A stretch of DNA of 64,000 bases from Caulobacteraceae bacterium. Its GTDB lineage: Bacteria > Pseudomonadota > Alphaproteobacteria > Caulobacterales > Caulobacteraceae. The notes under the pieces were generated by a model that was given only the letters and a program-made list of their open reading frames with translations, did no database searches and was not told the origin of the DNA. The DNA lies in assembly GCA_019748055.1 (NCBI GenBank), contig JAIEQC010000012.1, forward strand, positions 1 to 64,000, in the 5' to 3' direction. Position numbers and translations under genes: made by a program. Positions 17,430-25,534 of the stretch are shown here, in pieces; within the stretch, counting starts at the first letter, position 1, and every line of letters starts with the position of its first letter.

Positions 17430-18473
17430 TCAGCCCTCCGTCGGCTTCAGCCGATAATGGCTGACCGCCCAGGTGTTTCCGTCGTCGTTGCCGAACAGGC
17501 CCGCGGTGGCCAGGTAGAACCGCCGCCAGCGTCGCCGCCACAGCTTCCAGTCCTCGCCATAGGTCCCGCGCATCAGCTCCGACACGCGGTCCACGTTCAG
17601 GTCCATGTTCTTCAGCCAGTGCTCGGCCGTCCGCCGATAGTGGACCCCGTTCCAGGTCCACTCCTGCTCCACCTCGAACAGGTCCGGAAACTGCCGCACC
17701 AGGCCCTTGGACGGCATCACCCCGCCGGTGAAGAAGTGCTGGGCGATGAAGTCGCCGCTGTCGGTGTGATCGAACCGGTAGGGGGCGTCCCTGTGGGTGA
17801 AGATGTGGATGAACATCCGCCCGTTCGGTTTCAGCCAGCCCTTCGCCCGCGTCAGCAGCGCCCGCCAGTTGGCCATGTGCTCGAACATCTCGACGGAGAC
17901 GATGCGGTCGAACCGCTCGTGCTCCGCCACCTCCGGCCGGAAGTCGTTCATGTCCTGGGTGATGACCGTCAGGTTGGTCAGGCCTCGCGCCGCCGCCTGC
18001 GCCTCGATGTGCCCGCGCTGGCCGTGGCTGTTCGACACCGCCGTGATCCGCGCGCGCGGATACCGCTCCGCCATCCACAGGCTCAGCGAACCCCAGCCGC
18101 AGCCCAGTTCCAGGATCCGCTGCCCGTCCTCAAGCCCCGCGTGCTCGCAGGTTTCGGTCAAGGCCAGCGCCTCCGCCTCGGCCAGCGTCTCCGACCCCGT
18201 CGGATACAGGCAGCAGGAATACTTCAGCCGCGGCCCCAGGCAGATGCGGAAGAACTCCGGCGGCAGTTCATAGTGCTGGGCGTTGGCCGCGTCGGCGTGC
18301 TCGGCCACGGCCCGCTTGGCCATGTCGGCGGCGAAGGCGGCCTCGTCGTGCGGGCCCTCCCGATCCAGCCGCTTGCGCGCCTCGGTCACCAGGGCGGCGA
18401 TCGCCGGCCGCGTCACGAAATCGGGAAAGGGCGCGTCCTGCATGTTGCGGATGGCGGCTGTGGCCGGATTCAT
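17430..18473 (-). CDS. cfa: Cyclopropane-fatty-acyl-phospholipid synthase-like methyltransferase
   Basis: The 347-residue SAM-dependent methyltransferase has the motif LELGCGWGSLSLWMAERYP, followed by VSNSHGQRGHIE and IVSVEMFEHMANW, all typical of the CFA synthase family. It lacks part of the N-terminal lipid-binding region of the E. coli enzyme, which is common for this alphaproteobacterial branch. The start at ATG 18473 follows an AGGGGA ribosome-binding site; 100 upstream in-frame codons are non-coding. It may add a methylene bridge or a methyl group to unsaturated membrane lipids; the furan fatty acid methylase branch is a live alternative. Confidence 0.85.
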   Translation of the reverse strand: MNPATAAIRNMQDAPFPDFVTRPAIAALVTEARKRLDREGPHDEAAFAADMAKRAVAEHADAANAQHYELPPEFFRICLGPRLKYSCCLYPTGSETLAEAEALALTETCEHAGLEDGQRILELGCGWGSLSLWMAERYPRARITAVSNSHGQRGHIEAQAAARGLTNLTVITQDMNDFRPEVAEHERFDRIVSVEMFEHMANWRALLTRAKGWLKPNGRMFIHIFTHRDAPYRFDHTDSGDFIAQHFFTGGVMPSKGLVRQFPDLFEVEQEWTWNGVHYRRTAEHWLKNMDLNVDRVSELMRGTYGEDWKLWRRRWRRFYLATAGLFGNDDGNTWAVSHYRLKPTEG

Positions 18474-18572
18474 GTGTTGATTTCGTCCCCTGATCGACCT
18501 TGACGCCCGCGACCAACGCGCACGCCCGCGGACCGGCTCCGCTTGTGCGTCATTACTACGCGACGAGTCTTG

Positions 18573-18588
18573 TGTCGGATGCCCGACA
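18573..18588. promoter_or_regulatory. Dyad TGTCGG-ATGC-CCGACA between the divergent lipid genes
   Basis: A perfect 6-base inverted repeat with a 4-base centre lies in the 238-base gap between the methyltransferase and the FAD oxidoreductase gene. A shifted second pairing, GGATG-CCCGA-CATCC (18577-18591), overlaps it. The position suits an operator acting on both promoters. No regulator is encoded next to it. Confidence 0.3.
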
Positions 18589-18711
18589 TCCATGACATGA
18601 GGCGTAACGTAGCTGCCACGAAGCCTGATCCGCCGAGGCGAGGCCGCATCGCGGTTCCGCAAATGCGGTGAATCAGGTTCCGGGATCGATGCGCGCAGAT
18701 CTGGAGACGCC

Positions 18712-20064
18712 ATGACCACCTTCGCCGTCACGAACGCCACTCGCAAACGGATCGCCGTCGTGGGATCGGGCATTTCGGGACTGTCGGCCGCGTGGCTCCT
18801 GTCGAAGGTTCACGACGTCACCCTGTTCGAGGCGGACGACCGGCTCGGCGGCCACTCCAACACCGTGGACGCGCCCTCCCCCGCCGGCCCCGTCGCGGTC
18901 GACACCGGCTTCATCGTCTTCAACGAGGCGAACTATCCCAATCTGACCGCCCTGCTGGCCCACCTCGGCGTGGCGACCAAGCCGGCGCTGATGTCCTTCG
19001 CCGTCACCATCGACGAGGGCGCGCTGGAATACTGCACCCAGGGCCTGCGGGCCCTGTTCGCCCAGAAGCGCAACTGGGCCAGCCCCCGCTTCTGGCGGAT
19101 GATCGGGGACATCCTGCGCTTCCAGAAGGAGGCGCCCCGGCAACTTTCGGAATTGGAGGCCAGCGGCGAGAGCCTCGACGCCTGGCTGGGCCGCTGCGGC
19201 TACGGCCCGATGTTCCGCGACGCCTATCTGCTGCCCCAGGCCGCCGCCATCTGGTCCTGCACGCTGGAGCAGATGACCGACTATCCGGCCGCGGCCTTCG
19301 TCCGGTTCTACATGAACCACAACCTCCTGACCTACGACCTGCGGCCGACCTGGCGCACCATCGACGGCGGCAGCCGCGAATACGTCGATCGTCTGGGGCA
19401 GGCGCTGGAAGGCCGCGTCGTCACCGGCGCCCGCATCGCCGGCGTGGTCCGCGATCAGGACGGCGCCGCCCTGCGCATGGCCGACGGCGCCCTGCACCGT
19501 TTCGACGAGGTCGTGCTGGCCACCCATTCCGACCAGGCCCTGCGCCTGCTGGAGGCGCCGACCGTCGAGGAGCGCCGCCTTCTGGGCGCCATCCCCTATC
19601 GCGCCAACCGCGCCGTCCTGCACCGCGACGTCTCGTTGATGCCGCGCCGCCGCAAGGCCTGGGCCGCCTGGACCCACATGGGGCGCTCCGACCGTGCGGG
19701 CGAGGGCGGCGTCACCTACTGGATGAACGAGCTCCAGTCCCTGCCCGGCCCGCCCCTGTTCGTCAGCCTGAATCCGGCTCGCGAGCCGGACCCCGAACTT
19801 GTCATCGGCGAATGGGACTATGAGCATCCCGTCTTCGACGTCGCCGGCGTCGCGGCGCAAAAGGAACTCTGGAGCCTGCAGGGACAGGGCGGCGTCTGGT
19901 TCGCCGGCGCCTGGTTCGGCGCGGGCTTCCACGAGGACGGCTTGCAAGCCGGCCTCGCTGTCGCCGAGGCCATCGGCGGCGTCCGCCGTCCTTGGCGGGT
20001 CGAGAACGAAAGCGGCCGCATCCACCTGAAGCCCGCCCCCGCCCCGCTGGCCGAGGCGGCGTGA
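18712..20064 (+). CDS. FAD-dependent NAD(P)-binding oxidoreductase (amine oxidase family)
   Basis: The 450-residue flavoprotein has the FAD-binding Rossmann motif IAVVGSGISGLSAAWLLS near residue 14, followed by FEADDRLGGHSNTV, the second dinucleotide signature. The C-terminus (FAGAWFGAGFHEDGLQAGLAVAEAI) is the usual FAD-contacting end of the amine oxidase/desaturase superfamily. Its GTGA junction with the DUF1365 gene means translational coupling. This pair next to a CFA-type methyltransferase and DUF2177 is a recurrent set linked to membrane lipid modification and oxidative stress in other bacteria; the substrate is unproven. Confidence 0.88.
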   Translation: MTTFAVTNATRKRIAVVGSGISGLSAAWLLSKVHDVTLFEADDRLGGHSNTVDAPSPAGPVAVDTGFIVFNEANYPNLTALLAHLGVATKPALMSFAVTIDEGALEYCTQGLRALFAQKRNWASPRFWRMIGDILRFQKEAPRQLSELEASGESLDAWLGRCGYGPMFRDAYLLPQAAAIWSCTLEQMTDYPAAAFVRFYMNHNLLTYDLRPTWRTIDGGSREYVDRLGQALEGRVVTGARIAGVVRDQDGAALRMADGALHRFDEVVLATHSDQALRLLEAPTVEERRLLGAIPYRANRAVLHRDVSLMPRRRKAWAAWTHMGRSDRAGEGGVTYWMNELQSLPGPPLFVSLNPAREPDPELVIGEWDYEHPVFDVAGVAAQKELWSLQGQGGVWFAGAWFGAGFHEDGLQAGLAVAEAIGGVRRPWRVENESGRIHLKPAPAPLAEAA

Positions 20065-20828
20065 CGGCGGCGTCCGCCCTCTACGTCGGTCACGTCGTCC
20101 ACCGCCGGCTGGCCGACTTCGACCACCGCCTGCGCTATCGCACATGGATGCTGCTGATCGACCTCGACGCGATCGAGGCCGAGCGTCCGAGACTGCTGTC
20201 GCGGCGCCCGTTCTCCCTGCTGTCATGGCGCGCGACCGACCACGGCGACGGCTCCGCCACGCCCCTCCGCCTCCAGATCGAGACTGCCCTCGCCCTGGCG
20301 GGCATCCAGATCGACGGCGGCCCGATCCGCCTGCTGACCATGCCACGCGTGCTCGGCTACGGCTTCAACCCGATCAGCGTGTATTTCGCCCACGGCCCCG
20401 ACGGCGTCCTGCGCGGACTGGTGCACGAGGTCACCAACACCTTCGGCGAGCGGCACAGCTACGCCATGCCCGCCGGCCTCGCGCCGGACGGTCAGGCCCG
20501 ACACGCGACGGACAAAACCCATTTCGTCTCCCCCTACATGGATCAGGCCCTGACCTATGAGTTCGAGGTCCACGCCCCCGACGACCGCGTCTCCGTCGCC
20601 ATCCTGGCGAAGCGCGCCGGCCGCCCCCTTTTGACCGCCTCCTTCGCGGGCGAGCGCCGCCCCCTGACCGACGCGTCTCTCGCCCGCCTGTTCGTCACTC
20701 ACGCCCTGCTCACCTTCAAGGTCACCGCCGCCATCCACTGGGAGGCGCTGAAGATGATGCTCAAGGGCGCCCGCTACCGGCACCGGCCGAACGCTCCCGA
20801 TCATCCGGTGACGGTGGGCCGCGCGTGA
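20061..20828 (+). CDS. DUF1365 family protein
   Basis: The 255-residue protein is typical of DUF1365: LYVGHVVHRRLADFDHRLRY near the N-terminus, LLTMPRVLGYGFNPISVYF, VHEVTNTFGERHSY and KTHFVSPYM. The start is GTG 20061, overlapping the stop of the FAD oxidoreductase gene; an upstream in-frame start at 19992 lies inside that gene. No catalytic mechanism is known. Genetic linkage suggests that it works with the flavoenzyme and the methyltransferase on membrane fatty acids. Confidence 0.88.
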   Translation: MTAASALYVGHVVHRRLADFDHRLRYRTWMLLIDLDAIEAERPRLLSRRPFSLLSWRATDHGDGSATPLRLQIETALALAGIQIDGGPIRLLTMPRVLGYGFNPISVYFAHGPDGVLRGLVHEVTNTFGERHSYAMPAGLAPDGQARHATDKTHFVSPYMDQALTYEFEVHAPDDRVSVAILAKRAGRPLLTASFAGERRPLTDASLARLFVTHALLTFKVTAAIHWEALKMMLKGARYRHRPNAPDHPVTVGRA

Positions 20829-21508
20829 ATGTCCTTCTCCTCTCGTGGGAGAGGGAATTTCCAGCGGCCATCCGCGCGCAGTTATGACGATCCCGTCCGT
20901 CTTTCCGGGCCTTTTCAACGCGTTGGATTTTTCTCGCCCCGTTTTTCCGACGTCGGTTTCGGGGTGATGCAGCATCTGGGAGTTCCGTCGCGGGGGAGGG
21001 CGCAAGGCCTTGCGAGCTTGTCGCGGCGGGAGCGGTTCGAGCGGGGGCCGACCGGGACGTTTCATCGTCACGGGAGGCCGGTGCTTCGGCCCTGTCGGGC
21101 GTTCCGCGGTCCTCCTGCCCTCAAGCAGCGAGCGCCCGCGGCGCGAGCGGTAGGGCCCAACAAGGCATCATGGCGCGTCACGGGAAGGCGCGCGTCCGGG
21201 TCCGGGGTTCGCAAGTCTCCCGCCCGCCCGCCGGGGGCGCGTCCGTTAGTCGCGAAGCAGCGGCGCTATGCGGTGGTTCCGGCCACCTCGGACAGCTCCT
21301 GATCAGACGAACCGCGCGGAGCGCTCTGCCTTCGTCGAAACGGTAACAACACACACAGCATCCGGGCGAAGGCCCGGCGCTCCGCCCGCCCTCCCCACCT
21401 TCCGCCCGTCGGCAGAGGGCGCTTGCGCTTGCCCGAAACGCGCCCTCGCCCTAGAGACGAAGCAAGCGCGCCGATATTCATCAGGCGATGAAAAGCACGA
21501 GGAGCCGC
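20829..21508. other. 680-bp stretch without a recognisable gene
   Basis: No convincing protein is found on either strand. A 157-codon forward frame opens at 20829 but is Arg/Pro/Gly-rich with mixed third positions, unlike neighbouring genes. The stretch begins with an imperfect REP-like repeat, then has a T-rich patch around the 10-base palindrome CCGACGTCGG (20947-20956), the palindrome CGCAAGGCCTTGCG (21001-21014) and several GC-rich hairpins at 21080-21250. A structured non-coding RNA or a decayed gene are both possible. The last part must hold the scoA promoter. Confidence 0.4.
20839..20854. repeat. Imperfect REP-like repeat CCTCTC-GTGG-GAGAGG
   Basis: Six-base arms with a 4-base loop lie just after the DUF1365 stop codon. 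Sequence and position (gene end) resemble the perfect copy at 12849-12869, so it is probably a diverged member of the same dispersed family. Confidence 0.35.
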
Positions 21509-22213
21509 ATGCGGAAGATCTTCCCGGACGCCAGGTCCGCGCTTGAGGGCCTGACCTTCGACGGCATGACCGTCATGTCGGGCGGCTTCGGCCTGTGCGG
21601 CATTCCCGAGAACCTGATCGCCGCCCTGCGCGACACGGGCGTAAAGGGGATCACCGTCATCTCCAACAACGCCGGCGTCGACGGCTTCGGCCTCGGTCAG
21701 CTGCTGGAGACGCGCCAGATCGCCAAGATGATCTCGTCCTACGTCGGCGAGAACAAGGAGTTCGAGCGCCAGTACCTGGCCGGCGAGCTGGAGCTGGAGT
21801 TCAATCCGCAAGGAACACTCGCCGAGCGCATCCGCGCGGGCGGCGCGGGCATCCCGGCCTTCTTCACCGCCACCGGCGTCGGCACCCTGGTCGCCGAGGG
21901 CAAGGAGGTCCGCACCTTCGACGGCCGCGACTACGTCATGGAGACCGGGCTGGTCGCCGATCTGTCGATCGTCAAGGCGTGGAAGGCCGACGAGCGCGGC
22001 AACCTCGTGTTCCGCAAGACCGCCCGCAACTTCAACCCGATGATGGCCACCGCCGGCAAGGTCACCGTCGTCGAGGTCGAGGAGATCGTCCCGACCGGCT
22101 CGCTGGCCCCCGATCAGATCCACACGCCCGGCATCTACGTCGACCGCCTGATCCAGGGCACGTTCGAAAAACGCATCGAACAGCGTACCGTGAGGGCGCG
22201 CGAGAGCGCCTGA
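21509..22213 (+). CDS. scoA: 3-oxoacid (succinyl-CoA:acetoacetate) CoA-transferase subunit A
   Basis: The 234-residue alpha subunit has [42 protein letters not shown] and the [16 protein letters not shown] block of family I CoA-transferases. It moves CoA between succinate and acetoacetate, linking ketone and PHB metabolism to the TCA cycle. ATG 21509 is chosen because a GAGGAG ribosome-binding site stands just before it; ATG 21488 lies earlier in frame. A 65-codon membrane-protein gene separates it from scoB, which is unusual. Confidence 0.93.
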   Translation: MRKIFPDARSALEGLTFDGMTVMSGGFGLCGIPENLIAALRDTGVKGITVISNNAGVDGFGLGQLLETRQIAKMISSYVGENKEFERQYLAGELELEFNPQGTLAERIRAGGAGIPAFFTATGVGTLVAEGKEVRTFDGRDYVMETGLVADLSIVKAWKADERGNLVFRKTARNFNPMMATAGKVTVVEVEEIVPTGSLAPDQIHTPGIYVDRLIQGTFEKRIEQRTVRARESA

Positions 22214-22237
22214 CCAGCAATCCGTGGGGGAAGCCAG

Positions 22238-22435
22238 ATGTCCGAGAACTCCAACGATCACCTGATGAAGAGCATCAGCGACAAGCTCACCTGGGCGCTG
22301 ATCTTCCTCTTCATCATCATGCTGAACACCTGCTCGCTCAGCGACGACATCGAAGACGCCATCCGTGACCGCCGCGACGCACCGGCGCCGGCCGCTCCGG
22401 CCCCCGCCCCGACTCCTGCCCCAACCCAAGGCTGA
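22238..22435 (+). CDS. Small single-pass membrane protein between scoA and scoB
   Basis: The 65-residue protein has one hydrophobic segment (WALIFLFIIMLNTCSL, about residues 19-34), an acidic stretch and an Ala/Pro tail. A GGGGGAAG element precedes its ATG. The tight spacing (24 bases after scoA, 2 before scoB) makes it very likely to be translated with the transferase genes. No family is recognised. It could tether the enzyme to the membrane or be a passenger; neither is shown. Confidence 0.65.
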   Translation: MSENSNDHLMKSISDKLTWALIFLFIIMLNTCSLSDDIEDAIRDRRDAPAPAAPAPAPTPAPTQG

Positions 22436-22437
22436 CG

Positions 22438-23097
22438 ATGCCCCGCACCCGCGACCAACTCGCCGCCCGCGCCGCCCAGGAGCTGCAGGACGGCTTCTAC
22501 GTGAACCTCGGCATCGGCATTCCGACGCTGGTGGCCAACCACATCCCGGCGGGCATGGAGGTCACGCTCCAGTCCGAGAACGGCATGCTCGGCATGGGGC
22601 CCTTCCCCTATGACGACGAGGTCGACCCCGACCTGATCAACGCCGGCAAGCAGACGATCACGGAGATCCCGGAGAGCAGCTATTTCTCTTCGGCCGACAG
22701 CTTCGCCATGATCCGCGGCGGCCACATCAACCTGTCGATCCTCGGCGCCATGGAAGTCGCCCAGAACGGCGACATCGCCAACTGGATGATCCCCGGAAAG
22801 CTGGTGAAGGGCATGGGCGGCGCCATGGATCTGGTCGCCGGCGTCAAGCGCGTGGTCGTGGTCATGGAGCACGCCAACAAGCACGGCCAGTCCAAGGTGC
22901 TGAAGTCCTGCACCCTGCCCCTGACGGGCACGGGCGTGGTCAGCCGCGTCATCACCGACCTGGCCACCTTCGACGTCAAGCCCGACGGCTCGGGCCTGGT
23001 CCTGATCGAGCTGGCCGACGGCGTGACCCTGGACGAGGTCGCGCAGAAGACCGAGGCCGCCTACGAAATTGCCCCTCAGTTGAAAACCGTCGCATAG
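22438..23097 (+). CDS. scoB: 3-oxoacid CoA-transferase subunit B
   Basis: The 219-residue beta subunit carries the catalytic glutamate in LQSENGMLGMGP and the family blocks GFYVNLGIGIPTLVANH, GAMEVAQNGDIANWMIPGK and VVVVMEHANKHG. With ScoA it forms the heteromeric transferase that forms a glutamyl-CoA thioester intermediate. The length is normal. Neighbouring thiolase and isocitrate lyase genes elsewhere in the window fit active acetoacetyl-CoA and acetyl-CoA metabolism. Confidence 0.95.
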   Translation: MPRTRDQLAARAAQELQDGFYVNLGIGIPTLVANHIPAGMEVTLQSENGMLGMGPFPYDDEVDPDLINAGKQTITEIPESSYFSSADSFAMIRGGHINLSILGAMEVAQNGDIANWMIPGKLVKGMGGAMDLVAGVKRVVVVMEHANKHGQSKVLKSCTLPLTGTGVVSRVITDLATFDVKPDGSGLVLIELADGVTLDEVAQKTEAAYEIAPQLKTVA

Positions 23098-23143
23098 TCC
23101 TTCGCGTCCGCGCATCGTCTGCGGAAACGGGGGAGAACGGGAC

Positions 23144-23992
23144 ATGGCGGACGGCGCGAACCTGCGGGCGGGCGGACTTCCGGCCCCCGATCCCGCGCGC
23201 GTCGAGGCCCTGCGCGTCGCGCTGGACCCCGCCTCGCCGGAGAATTTCGGGGAAGCCGAGCGCGAGGCGGTCACCGACCTGCTGGACCGCATCGTCTCCG
23301 ACGTCCGCACCGGCGACCTGACCGAGGCGCGTGCCCGGCTGACCCACCTCGATGCAGCCTTGACCCGCCTCGACGTCGGCGCGCTGGAGCCGCGGCGCGG
23401 CCTCGCCGGCCTGTTCGACGGCCGCGGAAAGCGCCTCCGCGCCTTCCGCGAAACCTTCGCCGAGGTCGGACGCGGCCTCGCCGACACCGCGTCCGACCTC
23501 GCCGAACGCGCAGGGGCCGTTGCCCGCCGCGACGCCGCGCTGGAAACTCTGTGGGCAGAGCTGCGCGGGGCGCTGGAGGCGCTGAACGCCCATCTGGCCG
23601 CCGCCGTGGGCGTCCTCTCTCCCGCCCCGCCCGGTGACGAGGCCGATCCCCACGCGGCGCTGCGGGCCCGGACCCGCGACCTGATCGCCTGCCGCGACGC
23701 CGCCCTCGCCGCCCTGCCCCGCCTCCGCACCGCCCAGAACGCGGATGCTTCGGCCGTCGCGGCGCTTGAGCGCTGCACCGTCGCCGTGGAGGCTTGGAAG
23801 ACCGAATGGACTGACGCCCTCGGCCTCGCCGGTCGTCGACCGAAGAAGGTGCGCCCCGATCCCGTGCGCCTGAACAAGGCACGTCAGGCCCTCGCCGACG
23901 CATCGACCCAGGCCGCCGCCCGCATCGACGCTTCGCTGAAGCGCCGCACGGCCGTGACGACCGAACTTCAGAACCTGCGCCGGTCGATCTAG
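23144..23992 (+). CDS. Helical protein with TelA-like segment, function unknown
   Basis: The 282-residue protein is mainly helical, with no signal peptide or membrane segment. The stretch at about residues 85-155 (GLFDGRGKRLRAFRETFAEV, then AVARRDAALETLWAELRGAL) resembles the core of the TelA/KlaA toxic anion resistance family, where a small-domain phrase is followed by RDN-type helices. The similarity is by eye only. It starts 46 bases after scoB and ends overlapping the convergent lipoprotein gene by 4 bases. Confidence 0.5.
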   Translation: MADGANLRAGGLPAPDPARVEALRVALDPASPENFGEAEREAVTDLLDRIVSDVRTGDLTEARARLTHLDAALTRLDVGALEPRRGLAGLFDGRGKRLRAFRETFAEVGRGLADTASDLAERAGAVARRDAALETLWAELRGALEALNAHLAAAVGVLSPAPPGDEADPHAALRARTRDLIACRDAALAALPRLRTAQNADASAVAALERCTVAVEAWKTEWTDALGLAGRRPKKVRPDPVRLNKARQALADASTQAAARIDASLKRRTAVTTELQNLRRSI

Positions 23993-24564
23993 GGCCGCGC
24001 CGTGCTCTCGATCCAGCCGGCGATCTGCTCGGCCAGGTCGCGCGAACCGGCGTCATAGGCCGCCACGATGGCCGACACGCGGTTGTCCGCCGCCGGCGTC
24101 TGCACCGTGAACGTCCGCTCCGCCTCGATCTCGCGATCCGGCAGGCCGACCAGACGGGCCCGCACGGTCATCACCACCACGGGCGCCGCGCCGGGCGCCG
24201 CATAGCGCGTCTCGAACGTCGAGGCGTCGACGTCCAGCGCCACGTCGCCCTGCGCCAGATCCCGCGCGCCGATCAGCCGGATGCGCCCGCCTCGGCTCGC
24301 CACCGCGCCCTGCAGCGCCGAGGCGAACAGGGCGTCCGCCGGCTCGACCCAGCGCGCCCCCTTCAGATAGGCCGCCTCGGTGCCCGTGATGGTCAGGATG
24401 CGGTCGCCCTCGGCCGACTCCGGAAAGGTCACGCGGCGCACAGCCACGTCCACTGCGCCCGCCGCCTCACCGCCCGTCGGCGGCTCCATCGCCGCGCCGA
24501 AACGGTACATCTGGACCGGGTCCGGCGACGACAGCAGGGCGCAGGCGGAAAGGCTCGCGGCCAC
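23989..24564 (-). CDS. ABC-type transport auxiliary lipoprotein (PqiC-like), start codon unclear
   Basis: The open frame encodes at least 191 residues and fits the auxiliary lipoprotein of Mla/Pqi lipid transporters: a lipobox (LSAC), SPDPVQMYRF, a DRILTITGTEAAYLKGARWVEP segment and a C-terminal TFTVQTPAADNRVSAIVAAYD. The nearest start, GTG 24564, would leave a signal of only seven residues before the Cys. The frame continues upstream with a full hydrophobic leader (IRFLSIAVVAASLSAC, to about 24588) but has no ATG, GTG or TTG there, although a GGAGGT ribosome-binding site is correctly placed near 24603. The start therefore appears mutated. Confidence 0.7.
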   Translation of the reverse strand: MAASLSACALLSSPDPVQMYRFGAAMEPPTGGEAAGAVDVAVRRVTFPESAEGDRILTITGTEAAYLKGARWVEPADALFASALQGAVASRGGRIRLIGARDLAQGDVALDVDASTFETRYAAPGAAPVVVMTVRARLVGLPDREIEAERTFTVQTPAADNRVSAIVAAYDAGSRDLAEQIAGWIESTARP

Positions 24565-25526
24565 GACCGCGATCGACAGGAAACGGATCGCGGCTGCACC
24601 TCCAGCTCCTTGGTGGGCGGTCGCCCGATGAAGTCGCGCGGGCTGGACCGGACCTCGTCGATCAGGTCCTCCAGCGACTCCGTCGCCGCCTCCAGGCCCG
24701 CGATCGCCCGCTCCAGCTGCGGCAGGCCGTTGTCGGCGAAGTCGCCCAGCGGCTGCTCCAGGTTCGACACCGTCCGGTTCACCGACGCCGCCGCCTGCTG
24801 CGCCTCGGCCGTGGCCGCGTTCAGATTGGCGATGGCCTGACGGCCGTCGGTTTCGACCAGTCGACGCGCCTCCGCACCGAGAGCCGTGTATTCGGCGAGC
24901 GCCTCATTGGCCTTGATGAGCGCCTGCTCCAGCTGCTCCAGCATGCCCTTGCGCGCCTCCAGCTCGGCCGTCAGCGACTCGATGTTGCGCAGGGACGTCG
25001 AGAAGCTGCGGATGTTGTCGTCGCTCAGCACCCGGTTGATCCGGTTCAGCGCGTCCACCGTCTGCGCCAGAACCGTGCCCGACCCGCTCAGCAGCTCGGC
25101 GATCGGGCTGGGCTGGCTCTGGATCACCGGCACGACGTTGTCGGGATACTGGGTCTTCAGCAGCGGCCGCCCGTCGGTGCCGGCGGTGATCTGGATGTAG
25201 TTCAGGCCCGTGATGCCCTGCGGTTCCAGTTGCGCGCGGCTGTCGACGCGGATGGGCGTCGTCGCGTCCACGCGGATGCGGGCGACGACCTGATTGCCCT
25301 TGCGGGGGTCCAGCCTCAGGTCCGTCACCTCACCCACGCGGATGCCGTTGAAATGCACCTCGCCGCCCTCCGACAGGCCGCGCACAGGGCCGTAGAAGAC
25401 GATGTCGTATTGGTCGAACTCATTGTTGAACGACAGACGGGCCAGCCAGATCGAGAACACCGCCAGCGCCGCCAGAAGGGCGACTGTGGCGATGCCGACG
25501 GCGGCGTAGTGGGCGTCTCTTTCCAT
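24429..25526 (-). CDS. mlaD: MlaD-like MCE family lipid-transport substrate-binding protein
   Basis: The 365-residue protein has an N-terminal membrane anchor (AAVGIATVALLAALAVFSIW), one MCE domain (YDIVFYGPVRGLSEGGEVHF, then GIRVGEVTDLRLDP) and a long helical region that could form the MCE needle. In the Mla/Ttg2 system it binds phospholipids in the periplasm. The last 35-40 codons, after RPPTKELEVQP, are the lipoprotein gene read out of frame, so the natural stop probably lay near 24590. ATG 25526 starts at the anchor; upstream in-frame codons to 25589 are not needed. Confidence 0.82.
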   Translation of the reverse strand: MERDAHYAAVGIATVALLAALAVFSIWLARLSFNNEFDQYDIVFYGPVRGLSEGGEVHFNGIRVGEVTDLRLDPRKGNQVVARIRVDATTPIRVDSRAQLEPQGITGLNYIQITAGTDGRPLLKTQYPDNVVPVIQSQPSPIAELLSGSGTVLAQTVDALNRINRVLSDDNIRSFSTSLRNIESLTAELEARKGMLEQLEQALIKANEALAEYTALGAEARRLVETDGRQAIANLNAATAEAQQAAASVNRTVSNLEQPLGDFADNGLPQLERAIAGLEAATESLEDLIDEVRSSPRDFIGRPPTKELEVQPRSVSCRSRSWPRAFPPAPCCRRRTRSRCTVSARRWSRRRAVRRRAQWTWLCAA

Positions 25527-25534
25527 CGTCGTCC

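Noticed and set aside
18626-18631. TGATCC as the -35 of an RpoE/ChrR-type promoter upstream of the FAD oxidoreductase
   Set aside because: No matching -10 element lies 16-18 bases downstream, so it is not supported.
20829-21302. 157-codon forward open frame directly after the DUF1365 gene
   Set aside because: The product is Arg/Pro/Gly-rich without any fold-like pattern, codon third positions do not show the strong G/C preference of neighbouring genes, and it starts inside a REP-like repeat.
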